The notes below the pieces were generated by a model. It made no database searches. It saw only the letters and a program-made list of their open reading frames with translations, and was not told where the DNA came from. A stretch of DNA of 64,000 nucleotides from Angomonas deanei (taxonomy: Eukaryota > Euglenozoa > Kinetoplastea > Trypanosomatida > Trypanosomatidae): assembly GCA_903995115.1 (NCBI GenBank), contig LR877149.1:62001-126000 (forward strand). Reading direction: 5' to 3'. Shown piece by piece: positions 9,145 to 19,570 of the stretch (the first letter of the stretch is position 1; each line of letters begins with the position of its first letter). The position numbers and the translations under genes were made by a program.

Positions 9145-12100
9145 ATGAACTTTACTGCGGAGCGATTTTTCGGTGACGTCGAAAGTGCCGATCCTGACTT
9201 GCGGGAAATGGCACTTTCCGACTTGGAAAAGTGTTTGTCCAGCCAGGAGGGCAAGACGCTCTTTGCCAGCAAATGGCCGGCGATGGTGGAAAAGGTTCTT
9301 TTCCGCATGTCTGCCGAGGAGCAAAATTACAGCGTCCGACAAAAATCTGTGGGCGCGATCCCCAGGATCATTGTGGCGAGCGATCCAGACACGCAACAGA
9401 CCATTTTGTCGCGTCTGTTGGAGATGGCCGTGTCACCTTCACAAGATGTGCGCGACTCTGCTCGTCGCTCCCTCGAGCGCGGCTCGAATGCGATTGCTGA
9501 GCAGTCCGCGGCAAACATTGTCTTTTGGCAGGCGGAAGTGTGTGTTGTCCATAACTTCCTTCAGAAAATCGAGAGGTGCGCGGAGCGGGAAGAAAATGAC
9601 TTTGTGTTTGCCTACGTGAGAACGTTGGCGGACCAGTTCGGCCGGGTGTGCAAGAGTCTTCTCTCCCGTATTATGATGTTAGCCTTGCGGGGTTTCAAAA
9701 ATGGGAAACTTGACTATAATGTGTCCTCCTGCGTGACTGCAATGATCGCTTTCGTGGATTCGAAAACAAGGAGCTCCGTTTTTTTATCTATTGCCGAAGC
9801 TTTTCAGAGGGATGAAACATTTCCTAACGGCTCCACCCTCCTTGGTGCACTGGCGACACTGGATGCACCATTCGTGTCCGGTGAATCAGAGAAGTTTGTG
9901 GGCTTCCTACAGAACGTGGACTACAGCGCGAAGGCAGGCAACGTTGTACTCGCGGCGGTGAAGCTGCTGCGGGTGTTGACGACCAAATGCGATTTGTCAA
10001 CGGACACGAAAGACACACTGACAAGCAGGCTACTGACCGTTTATTCTGCGCAGTCCGAGGCGGCGACCTCCCAAGCCCAGAACGCCGACGCTTCCTCTGA
10101 CTCGGAGTACGAATGCTACGACTATTACGATGATAACGACGGCGCTGACTCGGATGCAAATTTAATAAAGGCTGAAATTCTCTTGTTAATGCAAAATGTT
10201 TGTGCCAACGATGCCAGTGCCGTCTGTGCCACCGTAATGAAGGCACTGCAGGACAACGATGACAGCGTCGCGAAAGCGGCGCTTGAACTATTGAAAAAAA
10301 TTGACGTCACACCCTTGTTGAAGGAGTCTGCACTTCCAGCTGTCCTACAAGGGTTGTTTGCTCGAAATTCTGATGTTGCGTTGGCCGCTCTGAGCGCAAT
10401 AGGGCACCTGGCGGCGCTACACCCAGACAAGCCGAGCTTGGCAAGTGAGCCCGTCGCCAAGGCTATTATCGGATTTATGAAAGGCGATAAGTGGAGTTTA
10501 CAGGAAGAGTCACTCAACACAACGTGTTCGGTACTGGCCTCTCTGGGGAAGTGCGGAGGCACTTTGGAAATTGGGGCCCCCCTTTGCGAGTGCGTCGCCG
10601 AGTGTCTTTCCCAGAGTACACTGGCGAAGTTGGAAACGAAGGCGGCAGAAGTTTTTCCTACTGTCATCGACTATGTCAATGCAGAAGGCTCCGAATCTCT
10701 GGCCGTCAAATGCGTAGCAGTTTGCAAGTCTCGAGTGCTAACGAATAACACCCTACCAGTTCAAAACCGGTTGGAAATTGTGAAGTCTTTCGTTCGCAAC
10801 ACGGCCGGGTCCAGCAACAGCCCTTTCCTCCGTCCCGCTGCTAATGCCGCCTCCTTTGAGCTTCTTTTGCTTTGCCTCAAGGAACCACATTTGTGCCACA
10901 TTGTCCCTGACGTACTCAGCACCGTATCCTGCGCCAAATTTGCAGAACTTGTTTCGCCAGAGCAGTCCGCCAGCCTCGTCGAAGTACTTCACGAGACGTC
11001 CCTCGCGTCCCGGCGGTGCGCCGCCGCTACTTTACGCATTCTGGCGGAAAGGAAGATGACTCTGGCGGATGGGGCGAAAGCGCGGTGTCTTGCGGCAAGT
11101 TTTACCGAAACGGAACTATTCAGTGAAATTGTCGCTCTTTGGTGGACACTGCTAACGAATCAAATTATGCTGGCCGAGTCGTTTCCCCCCAGTTCTTTGG
11201 CGATTTATGGAACTTTGTGTCAAACGTCACTTGCGATAGCTCAGATAAGTATACAGAGGTGGTTCACAGTGCCACAGCGCTTTCACGAGAAGCCTACAAA
11301 ACAGCGCCAGACGCGACGAGGAATCAGTTGGTTGTGAGTGTCTCGTCGTTTGTCTCGAAGAACCGCAACGTTTTTGTAGATTGCCACGCCATTGTCAGTC
11401 TGTTTGATCACAAAGACGAGGAGTGCATGACGCGCATTATTCATTCCTTGGAGGCGACCGCAGAATGCAAAATCCTTTGCTTAGGCGAAACCGGAGCCGT
11501 TGTCAAATTGGACGACAACAATTCTGGGAAACTCCTCAGTGGAGCGTGCAACACCGATTCCGAATCCTCGCGAAAGGCCGCCAGCGCCGCTCTCTCATCG
11601 GCCATGCGCAATCCGGCAAACTTCGGGCTGCTAGTGCGTTGCGTGGAGCGGTGTGCAGGAGGTCAAAAACACGGTGTGCCGTATCTCTTGCGCGCGGTGG
11701 AGTCGGCGATAAAGTCTTGTGACCAGGAAAACAGGGCAAAGCTGCCGATCGAGGAGCTTCTGCCGGTATTGTGCCGTATCGAATACGACGTGAACTATGT
11801 CGAGGCCGTCGGTTCGTGTATCGGCGAAATAACCGCGGTGTCTCCGACAACGTTTTACACTTACCTCATTTCTTGTGCGGATTGGGACAAGCAAGACACG
11901 GGACGGTTATCTCTTATCACGGGGATGAGATATGCATTACCGCATTCACCCGAAATCACCGACAGCCTCTTAAAGGCTGTGAATAAATGTTTTTCGCGCT
12001 ACACAAGTAAAGATTCCATTGAGGAAAGGTACGCCCTAACAAGGCTGTTGTTTGTCATTTTAGACTGTGCCCCCGGCGTACTACACCGAGCCGAGCCCAC

Positions 12101-12618
12101 GTTGACCACTGGATTGCTCAACGAGTTAAAAGAGCACAAAGAACTGATTACCAGAATGGCAAAATTGGATTATAAGGAGGATCACGGTCTTCCTTGTCGA
12201 CGCGCCGCGTATGATTGCGCTAGGCGGTTGATCACACACAAGGACACAACGCTAACGCCACTATTCAAGGGTGGCGAAGGACACACCAGAGGGTTTTAAT
12301 CTTATCGACGCTGTCATTGATGGGTGCGGGAAGAACGAGAGTGACGATGGGGTGAAGCGGCAGGCAATGTCAACCCTGTACAAGTGCGCTTTGGTTCGCC
12401 CGGAACTGATAACGGCTAACCAGATGGAAGCTTTTGTGGGCAACGTAAAAGCGATCATTTCCGCCCCGCCGAGCGGGGTTTGTTTCCCCCATGCCGCGCA
12501 CCTCGTGTTTGCTCTAGGGCGTTTGGACTATTTCTACCAGAATTCCGAATTTTACGAGTTGTTCAACGAAGTCTGCCGGAATGAAAATCTCTCGAAAGCC
12601 TTGGAAACACCTCTGTAG
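9145..12618 (+). CDS. CAND1-like cullin exchange factor (TIP120 family), two apparent frame shifts
   Basis: About 1157 residues once two single-base shifts are allowed for; human CAND1 is about 1230. It is built almost entirely of HEAT-like helical pairs. CAND1 hallmarks are an acidic insert at about 315-340 (DSEYECYDYYDDNDGADSD), in the position of CAND1's acidic loop, and a TIP120-like C-terminal part with DYKEDHGLPCRRAAYDC, comparable to CAND1's DDGLDIRKAAFEC. Family role: binds unneddylated cullin-RBX1 and exchanges substrate receptors of SCF-type ubiquitin ligases. The frame changes at a C6 run (11185-11190, one base seems missing) and at a GGG near 12266-12269 (one base seems extra). 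The joined product reads smoothly across both. Assembly error is likelier than decay, because all three parts look conserved. An importin-beta-like HEAT protein is the alternative. Confidence 0.72.
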
Positions 12619-12830
12619 TGGCTTCTTCTTTTTTTTTTTTCCCCCTCATTTTCTCCTGATGTTTTTGTCAGCCCTGTTTTTTTTTTTTTTTTTCTCAGTT
12701 GTCAACAAGGTTGTTCTGTCTCTCAAAACATTTCAACGCCAGGGAGGCGCCTTTCTTTTTATTTTTTTCTTCTCCCTTGTCCTTCACTCTGAGACCCGTT
12801 TGTAGTCCATTCCTTTTACTAGCTTCTTTC

Positions 12831-14114
12831 ATGAAGTTGTGCGGGCGAATTTTTAGTTCGAAGTCACTAGTGCAACATCCCGTTGCAGGCATTATAGCAC
12901 AATGCACAACGCAGAGTACTAGTTCGTCCGCCATGATGGACCTTGGCAATACTCTTGTGACTACTACACAGAGTATCAGCATGGACGATAAGATATCCAT
13001 TATTCACTCATTTACCTCCAGGGGTCTCCGACACGAACCTCTTCTTGAGAAGTGCTTTTGGGATGTTTTTAAATATGAACTGACACCACAGCCACCGCAG
13101 GAACCATTGGAGAAACAGGTGTCCCGGGTAACCTATTGCTTTCGTGTCATGTGCGAACAAAAGCTTCACACGGACCCCAATCTGCTGGCCTTGAGTTTGG
13201 GGAAGTGCCTTGAATTGAGCGATGGGTTTGGGCTGAGCGACACCATAAACGTTTACGAAGGGCTTCGCCACCTTGATAGTTACCACTTTAGTCTGACGGA
13301 CGTCTGGAGGGCCCGGGAGTCCGGCCGGGAGGGCACGTTTGACTCCACCAGTCGTGGCGCTGTTGTCTTTCAACCAAACTTACTAGATTTGCTAGTGTCA
13401 GATGTGGAGAGCAGGTTTGGGGTTCTGATAGCGGAACAAGATCCACACAGCCCTCATTTTTCAGACGCGATTCAAATGGCGTTGGGCGCTATGCTCGTGA
13501 CAGGGGTTCATTCTGACTCGGTGCTAGGGAGCGTGCTGGGCGCGTTGAGGAGACAACCGCAGCACCCTGGTGTAGAGTACTACTGTGCGTGCCTTCTCCA
13601 CATTAGCAAACTGTGGTACAGAGAGCGGAATATGGTTACACCGGAGAGGGGCAGTGGGTTTGGAAAGACGCAGGCCGATTTGGTTGAATTCGTCTCTGGC
13701 AGAATTGCAAATGCCCTTCGTTTAGATGCTCGGTTAAGCCCGGACATGATTCTCCAGCTGCGCGCCCTGTGTGAGAGTTCGCCAATCGTGCAGTTGTATG
13801 GCGCCGAACTGTGGAACTCGATCCGCTGCCAGAGAGTGTCACGGCGGTATGCATCTCCCAAATCACGGGACTCAGGGTTTAACATGGGAACTCTGTCGAA
13901 GCCACAGTACTACGTGACGCCGAAAAAGATATCTATTGACTTGTCCAATGCCGAACAGAAGGTACCCCCCGTCTTTAAAACGTGGCAGAGTCCAGTTCAC
14001 AAACGGAGACGGCAGCGGGGGGCGGGGCGTGCCCCCCAGCGTGTCAAGTTTGGTACCCAACGCATTTCAAGCAATTACCTTAAGAAGAAGAGGAATAAAG
14101 TGATTGCCACATAG
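12831..14114 (+). CDS. Unknown protein, probably mitochondrial
   Basis: 427 residues from the ATG at 12831, chosen because an AG (12821-12822) following a long T/C tract lies directly upstream; the open frame reaches further back only through that tract. The first 35 residues are basic, Ser/Cys-rich and free of acid (MKLCGRIFSSKSLVQHPVAG), as in a mitochondrial presequence. The middle (about 55-345) looks all-helical with repeated Leu/Ala-rich segments, resembling helical-repeat RNA-processing proteins of the trypanosomatid mitochondrion. The C-terminal 70 residues are very basic. I recognise no catalytic motif and assign no function. Confidence 0.75.
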   Translation: MKLCGRIFSSKSLVQHPVAGIIAQCTTQSTSSSAMMDLGNTLVTTTQSISMDDKISIIHSFTSRGLRHEPLLEKCFWDVFKYELTPQPPQEPLEKQVSRVTYCFRVMCEQKLHTDPNLLALSLGKCLELSDGFGLSDTINVYEGLRHLDSYHFSLTDVWRARESGREGTFDSTSRGAVVFQPNLLDLLVSDVESRFGVLIAEQDPHSPHFSDAIQMALGAMLVTGVHSDSVLGSVLGALRRQPQHPGVEYYCACLLHISKLWYRERNMVTPERGSGFGKTQADLVEFVSGRIANALRLDARLSPDMILQLRALCESSPIVQLYGAELWNSIRCQRVSRRYASPKSRDSGFNMGTLSKPQYYVTPKKISIDLSNAEQKVPPVFKTWQSPVHKRRRQRGAGRAPQRVKFGTQRISSNYLKKKRNKVIAT

Positions 14115-14316
14115 GCTGGCTGGTACCGTCGTACATCCAAGAGACATGCTACCCTGTTTTCTGTTTATTCTTTCCCAACAAATACTTCCCAGTGAGCCCT
14201 TTGGTGCAGACGTCGACATTCTTTGCGATCGCTCATTTTTCTCTGTCTTTCTCCCCCTACTTTCTTCTTCCTGTTACTATTATGATATATTTACTAGACG
14301 CTTAGTTTATTTATGA

Positions 14317-16353
14317 ATGAGAAAAAAGAATCAGCTACGACCCAACAGCGATAACCCACGTGGCAGCAAGGTTTCAATGCCTTTGGCACGCCCGTCAAAG
14401 AACATTCGCTTGGCCCCCCTCCAGCGACGAAGCTTATCGGAGGGTTGTATTGATAGTGTTAGGGGGTTTCCGAAGGAGGGGGAACACAACTCACTTGTAC
14501 CAGCCCCCAAGTCGCTGAGGAACGATGTTATGAGTCGCGCAACAAACCAAGTGGCCCTATGGCCCGCTCCACGTCAAACGCAGAAGGCACTAAGAGTCCC
14601 CGAACAGGCATCAAAAGCTCCGTTGGCGCTTCAATTAGAGGGGTTCATCAGAAAAGAACATCGCCAGTATCTTTTGGAGCACCCAGGGTGCGCTAGAACC
14701 GAAACACTTCATATTTTTCGCGAAGCCTTCGGTGTGCTTTCGGAGCACTTTCCCGAGTACAGAAATGTGTTTAACATTATTAGGGATGAATACGATTCCG
14801 TAACCGCTCAACTGACGGAACAAATAAAAGAAATGAAGTTGGTTGATCTCGAAAATAAAAGCGATAGGAGCGTTCACGCCATGGAGCTGATGCAGCTGAA
14901 GGAAAACTTAAATGCCGTCATCAGTAATCAACAGGCCCAATTACTAGCTTCGCAAGGTCTTGTTCACTCTTTGAGGGAACAGGTGGCAGCCGCGGAGCAC
15001 GCAAACAGCTTATTGAAATATGAACTGGACCGTCATGCAAAAGAGTACGAGGAAGCCAACGAGAAGGTACGTTTGATCTCCAAAGCCATGGTCGAGGAAA
15101 GCTCGCGGGCGTCTGACATTATTGACACGTCGAGGAAAAAGGATAGGGAAATCGACTTGCTAAACGCCAAAATTAAGGTCCTTAGTGAAAACGTGGAGGA
15201 ACTAGAAGGATTCTTACGGGGGAAGGCCCAGGAAGAGGTTTTGGGAACGGTGGACAGTACTTTGGCTAGCCGCAACCCCACCATGCCCATGAAGGAGGAC
15301 CACCCCCTGTTCACGTCCGACTACGTGAGCCAACTGGAAGCACGGCTAGACAAGGGTTGCTTCGACGATGTGGTTCGCCAATTCAACCCGGATGCCTTTG
15401 CCCTCCATACCAACGTGGTGGAAAAGGAACCGAGCGCCAGCGTGTCTATTTTTAATACATGGCTACGCAGCGAAGGGGTAATCGAAGCGGATCTCGATGG
15501 GGAGCACATTTTACCGCCAGGCCTGTGGAGCAGCGAGGAGTTTTCCTTTCTAGAGGTCTGCCATCCCGTTCCACACCGACACATGACGTGCGCTAGTGTG
15601 ACCACGCTGGTCGCCAATTTTTGGGATGACCGGGAAAAGGAGAGAAGCAAAGGCAGGCGAATACGGGAGTTTTTTATGGACTGGCTGCGCACTCAAAGTG
15701 GGGGCGTCGAAAAGGGAAGGGAACTCGGCTTGAACCTCTTGCACAGCTGCCAGCGTTTTATGAAGGAACCGGAGTGCCGTGTGCTTCTCTTTGCACTCCG
15801 AGGATTCTTGCCGGAGGTGTTGGTATCGGCGGTGAGAAGGCTTATTAAGCAATTGATACAGATGCTAGATTCTGGAGTCGAGCGAAACGGGGATTGCGTA
15901 AGTTTCGAGGATTTTTTCTCTGTGGTGCGCCGTGTTTTTCCTGAAAAATCAATGACAAACATGCTACAACTGCGTTTCCACGTCTACAGATTGAACGCCA
16001 ATGAGGTCAACATCAAGAGCCTGCTTCAGCCGGATTCCTACTTTATTTCAATGTTGAAAAACCAATTCGCCCTCGAGGTGGAGGAGTACACACTTTCTAT
16101 TGTAGAGGGTATTAGGAGAGTCGCCGACGTCTCCGGCAACAATGTACTCCTTGCAAAGGTCATTGATGTGTTTCACACAGTGGATCCCGGAATGAGTCGT
16201 GAGGGAGTCCACAATTACGTTGCCGATGGGTGTCAGAAGACTCTGATGGACATTGCCACCCTGGATAATTCTGCTACGATCCGCCTTGACTCATTACTAA
16301 CTCGCTACCGGACCTGTGTGCTGTTAAGGAGATCTACTCCACCAAACATGTAA
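14317..16353 (+). CDS. Coiled-coil protein with TSNAXIP1-like N-terminal domain
   Basis: 678 residues. Residues 1-100 are basic and disordered. Residues about 106-180 (beginning LEGFIRKEHRQYLLEHP and continuing FREAFGVLSEHFPEYRNVF) resemble the N-terminal domain of translin-associated factor X-interacting protein 1, which is found in ciliary and flagellar proteins. A coiled coil follows to about 305, then a helical C-terminal half (about 330-670) containing a segment that could be a degenerate EF-hand-like helical pair. Role: probably axonemal or flagellar, inferred from the family. An overlapping ATG at 14313 is out of frame. No catalytic motif. Confidence 0.75.
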   Translation: MRKKNQLRPNSDNPRGSKVSMPLARPSKNIRLAPLQRRSLSEGCIDSVRGFPKEGEHNSLVPAPKSLRNDVMSRATNQVALWPAPRQTQKALRVPEQASKAPLALQLEGFIRKEHRQYLLEHPGCARTETLHIFREAFGVLSEHFPEYRNVFNIIRDEYDSVTAQLTEQIKEMKLVDLENKSDRSVHAMELMQLKENLNAVISNQQAQLLASQGLVHSLREQVAAAEHANSLLKYELDRHAKEYEEANEKVRLISKAMVEESSRASDIIDTSRKKDREIDLLNAKIKVLSENVEELEGFLRGKAQEEVLGTVDSTLASRNPTMPMKEDHPLFTSDYVSQLEARLDKGCFDDVVRQFNPDAFALHTNVVEKEPSASVSIFNTWLRSEGVIEADLDGEHILPPGLWSSEEFSFLEVCHPVPHRHMTCASVTTLVANFWDDREKERSKGRRIREFFMDWLRTQSGGVEKGRELGLNLLHSCQRFMKEPECRVLLFALRGFLPEVLVSAVRRLIKQLIQMLDSGVERNGDCVSFEDFFSVVRRVFPEKSMTNMLQLRFHVYRLNANEVNIKSLLQPDSYFISMLKNQFALEVEEYTLSIVEGIRRVADVSGNNVLLAKVIDVFHTVDPGMSREGVHNYVADGCQKTLMDIATLDNSATIRLDSLLTRYRTCVLLRRSTPPNM

Positions 16354-16578
16354 CATAACCCACTACTTTTTGTTTTGCATTTTGTTTTGCCATTCTTAAT
16401 CCCACTTCTGAAAGAGGACAAACCGTCACGGCGTGAGTCTGGAGCACGCGTTGGATTGTTTATTTATATATTTATTTTTTCCCTCCACTTTCTGAACCCC
16501 CTTTTTCATACTGCGTGAATATCTCGGAAATAGAATTTAGAAGCCAGTGTACCACTAAACGGTCATTCGCTATACTGG

Positions 16579-17673
16579 ATGCGGCGATATTTAGCGATTG
16601 GGGCCTGTCGATCGGTTGTGCAGCCGTCCAAGTGTTACCAGAGCGTTGAATACAGCGCCACGAGCAACCAGTCGGCGCGCATTCAATTAGAGTTGATCAA
16701 ACGACTATGTGACGGCAAAGCCCCCCTTCCGATCCGTGATACCTACTTTGAGCTTGTCAATAAAAACCGGGTGCTGTTGGAGCTATTTCATGGGAAGAGA
16801 TCCAAACGACTCGCGAGCCACACCCGCTGTTTATCCTTCCTTCGTCGCCACAATGTCCTGATGCACAGCCTCCTTTTTTACGTTAGCGAAACGCAGACGT
16901 GGAACGTAACGGATGAGTTCGACCATCTATCTTTATTGGGGAAGTATATTTTGCACTCTGAACTAAACACCCGCGTACTGAAATTGCTTCCGACCGTCCC
17001 CGATGTTCTGTTCAACGAATGGACGGCGAAATGTGCCGATACGGTTACCGTTTCTTCTCACTTTGACGAACTGAACATGCAGACGCTATTTGGCGCACGA
17101 CCTAGCCCGCAGAGAGACACCGACTTTCCTCCGGTGAAACCGAAGGAGAAACACCAAATGTTTCTCGCGATCCTCGGAGAGCTGCATTGGTTTGTGGCAC
17201 GGACGAAAGCCACGGATCGTTCGCACAACAATGCACTCTTTCCACCGTCGGACGTACTAGTGCTGCACGTCTTGTGTGCACACCTGCTAGAGTGTCTAAT
17301 AAGTGAAATCATCTACACTGACCTGGAGCCAATTTTAGAGGACATCAAGTGCAGCTGGGTGAATGCCACCATGTCCCTTCCAAGACAGTTGAAACTGGCG
17401 CCAAAGTGCCTAGGGGTGCATTCACTGAATACGATTCCGTTCCCCCACCCAAAAGATTGGACAACCCCTTCCCGTGAGGATGTACAACAGTCCAATTTGT
17501 TGTCGACGTCGCCGGTGTGCGCTGTGAAGTCCAGCATGACTCCCCGGATAAACAGGAGGAAACTGGATGTAACCAAGGAGAGCCATCAAGGGCGAATGAG
17601 CCTTGCACTATCAGAACAGCACACACAGCAAAATGCGGTACCCTTGACCGTCATGAGAGATTTATTTAACTAG
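16579..17673 (+). CDS. Unknown protein with mitochondrial-type N-terminus
   Basis: 364 residues. The first 35 residues (MRRYLAIGACRSVVQPSKCY) are basic with no acidic residue, consistent with import into the mitochondrion. The middle is helical with conserved-looking His/Arg patches (FHGKRSKRLASHTRCLSFLRRHNVL, about 73-97), which could bind RNA. The last 80 residues are polar and probably disordered. A T/C-rich region lies upstream at about 16460-16505. I do not recognise a domain and give no function. Confidence 0.7.
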   Translation: MRRYLAIGACRSVVQPSKCYQSVEYSATSNQSARIQLELIKRLCDGKAPLPIRDTYFELVNKNRVLLELFHGKRSKRLASHTRCLSFLRRHNVLMHSLLFYVSETQTWNVTDEFDHLSLLGKYILHSELNTRVLKLLPTVPDVLFNEWTAKCADTVTVSSHFDELNMQTLFGARPSPQRDTDFPPVKPKEKHQMFLAILGELHWFVARTKATDRSHNNALFPPSDVLVLHVLCAHLLECLISEIIYTDLEPILEDIKCSWVNATMSLPRQLKLAPKCLGVHSLNTIPFPHPKDWTTPSREDVQQSNLLSTSPVCAVKSSMTPRINRRKLDVTKESHQGRMSLALSEQHTQQNAVPLTVMRDLFN

Positions 17674-17909
17674 GGTGACGCACTCCGCTACGCACAATCG
17701 CGTGTACATTTCCCCCGCCAGTACCTTTTTTTTGTTTTGTTTTGAGGGTCTCTTTTCATTTGAGTGACTTTTTTTTTTCCACGATGAATACTGTTCTCTT
17801 CCTCATTTATATTTCTTTTTCATCGTCTAGTGTTTATTTATTCATACCAGTGGCCAGCATCCTTCCAGGCCGTCTCTCACCCGGTCCCATTTGCCGCTGC
17901 TCCTTGAGG

Positions 17910-19292
17910 ATGAACAAAGTGACACGGGGCTCCTCTTTACAACCCTCTATTGCGTCTGATTGCTCCTGGTCCACCACAGAGAATACCCTTTTGAATGATA
18001 TTTCAGGAATAGCCCCGAACCCATACGATTCACACGATGAAGTGCCGTTGTGTAACGGGTTGCGGTCGAAACACTGGGTATCGGTCCGACAGCTCACCAA
18101 CACCAGGACCGCCGCTGCCTTAAAGGATCTATTCTACCCCTACGGGGCAGATGAAGCGTTTATTGCCGGGTACGACACGATACGGGACATGCTGTTGGGG
18201 TATGTTGGCTTCGAATCTCCACAAATGGCGCTGTGGGTCGTGGAGAAGATGGACAATTACGTCCCGCCGCGGCACGTGGTACCGTTAAAAGTACAGTGTG
18301 CCACCCTCGAAGAGGCATTATCGGCCCACCGTCTTGCGGGAGCAGCTGGCAAGGACAGTTTCCCTGTTCCAGCGCATGGACTACGCGAATCTATAGAACT
18401 AAAACCCGTCCCTGTCGCGGTAACGGAAGTCATTGTCGAGGTGATGCGATCCAGCCCCAATGACTTGGATAGTTTTCTCACTGCTTTGTTTTCATTATCT
18501 ATAAACAGCGACAAGTTACAACTGTTTCAGGACGAGTTTGCGAAACAGTTACTGATGAACATTTTAGAACGAACCGACCGCCCATCGGCGAGGAACTGCG
18601 GTGTGGCATTGGGCTTCTGCTATTGTAATGGCTGGCTGCAGGGTGACCCATTTCACCTTACTTCCACTTTAATACACAGCGGCACCCTCAGCACCGCGAA
18701 GGCAGAAGGCATATGTGCCCTAGCCACCACCTGCTCTTCGTTTGGTACAATGACGAAAGCATCGTTTTGGGCGCTAGTTGGCCACGTGGCGTCGCAGTGC
18801 GACGATGAGTCTGTGAGGGGCGTTCTGCTCACTAATTTACGGCAACTGCAGCTGGAGACGAACACCCCGTCCGCCGCCCCACTCAGTGTCACGTCAAAGG
18901 AGTCGCCGGCGAGTGAGATGCACGAACTGAAGGATGATCCGCGTTTGCGAACGCTGTACTTCTCCCACCTACCTACTCACATTCCCCAGAATGTTTTTAT
19001 GAGTGTCCTCCTAAGCGTGGGAAACGTCAATAAAGTTCGGGTCTGCGTGAGCGACGGGTACGAAACCATGTTCTCCTTCGTTGAAATGCAGTCTGTTGCT
19101 GATTGTAGAGCGGCATTACGGTTGGATCACTCTAAAATAATGGGTTTCCCGATACGGGTGCAGACGGCAAGGACACCTATTCAGGATTGTTTCAAAGAAG
19201 ATGCAGTGTACGACCAAAACGGCAAACTTCGACAACCGTGCTCCTTTGGACAATCCTCAGACCCATTATGTAAATGGCAGTCTTCACAATGA
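17910..19292 (+). CDS. RNA-binding protein with C-terminal RRM
   Basis: 460 residues from the ATG at 17910. Earlier in-frame codons run through the pyrimidine tract and past a likely acceptor AG at about 17828-17829. Residues about 345-425 form an RNA recognition motif with RNP2-like LYFSHLP and RNP1-like YETMFSFVEM. Both deviate from the strongest consensus, so aromatic stacking is partial. The N-terminal 110-330 region looks helical with an MIF4G-like rhythm (NDLDSFLTALFSLS), but this is only an impression. Likely role: post-transcriptional control or mRNA metabolism, which dominates gene regulation in kinetoplastids. The partner RNA is unknown. Confidence 0.78.
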   Translation: MNKVTRGSSLQPSIASDCSWSTTENTLLNDISGIAPNPYDSHDEVPLCNGLRSKHWVSVRQLTNTRTAAALKDLFYPYGADEAFIAGYDTIRDMLLGYVGFESPQMALWVVEKMDNYVPPRHVVPLKVQCATLEEALSAHRLAGAAGKDSFPVPAHGLRESIELKPVPVAVTEVIVEVMRSSPNDLDSFLTALFSLSINSDKLQLFQDEFAKQLLMNILERTDRPSARNCGVALGFCYCNGWLQGDPFHLTSTLIHSGTLSTAKAEGICALATTCSSFGTMTKASFWALVGHVASQCDDESVRGVLLTNLRQLQLETNTPSAAPLSVTSKESPASEMHELKDDPRLRTLYFSHLPTHIPQNVFMSVLLSVGNVNKVRVCVSDGYETMFSFVEMQSVADCRAALRLDHSKIMGFPIRVQTARTPIQDCFKEDAVYDQNGKLRQPCSFGQSSDPLCKWQSSQ

Positions 19293-19570
19293 TACTCACT
19301 ATAGATATACAGTTCTACTGTGGATACGAGAGATATCAACATGGCATAGATTACTTTTTTTTTTTTTTTATCCTTTCTTATAGAACACATTGTTATTGAA
19401 CAACCATATATTTTTTCACCCTTATTTTGATGTCGGACGTCTTTTTTTATTTATTCTTTTCTTTACACACCGCACCGTTCTCCATTTTTCTTTCTGTTTC
19501 GCTACTCCGTCGTCTTCTCCTTTTCTCCTTTCCATTTTTTTTTTCTCGCGCGGAATAAGAAGTCTATGTG

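Noticed and set aside
11139-12299. Cis-introns or programmed frameshifting to explain the split CAND1-like, Nup98-96 and Atg9 frames
   Set aside because: The shifts are single bases at homopolymers and conserved sequence continues without a gap. No GT-AG intron is needed, and no slippery site with a downstream structure was evident.
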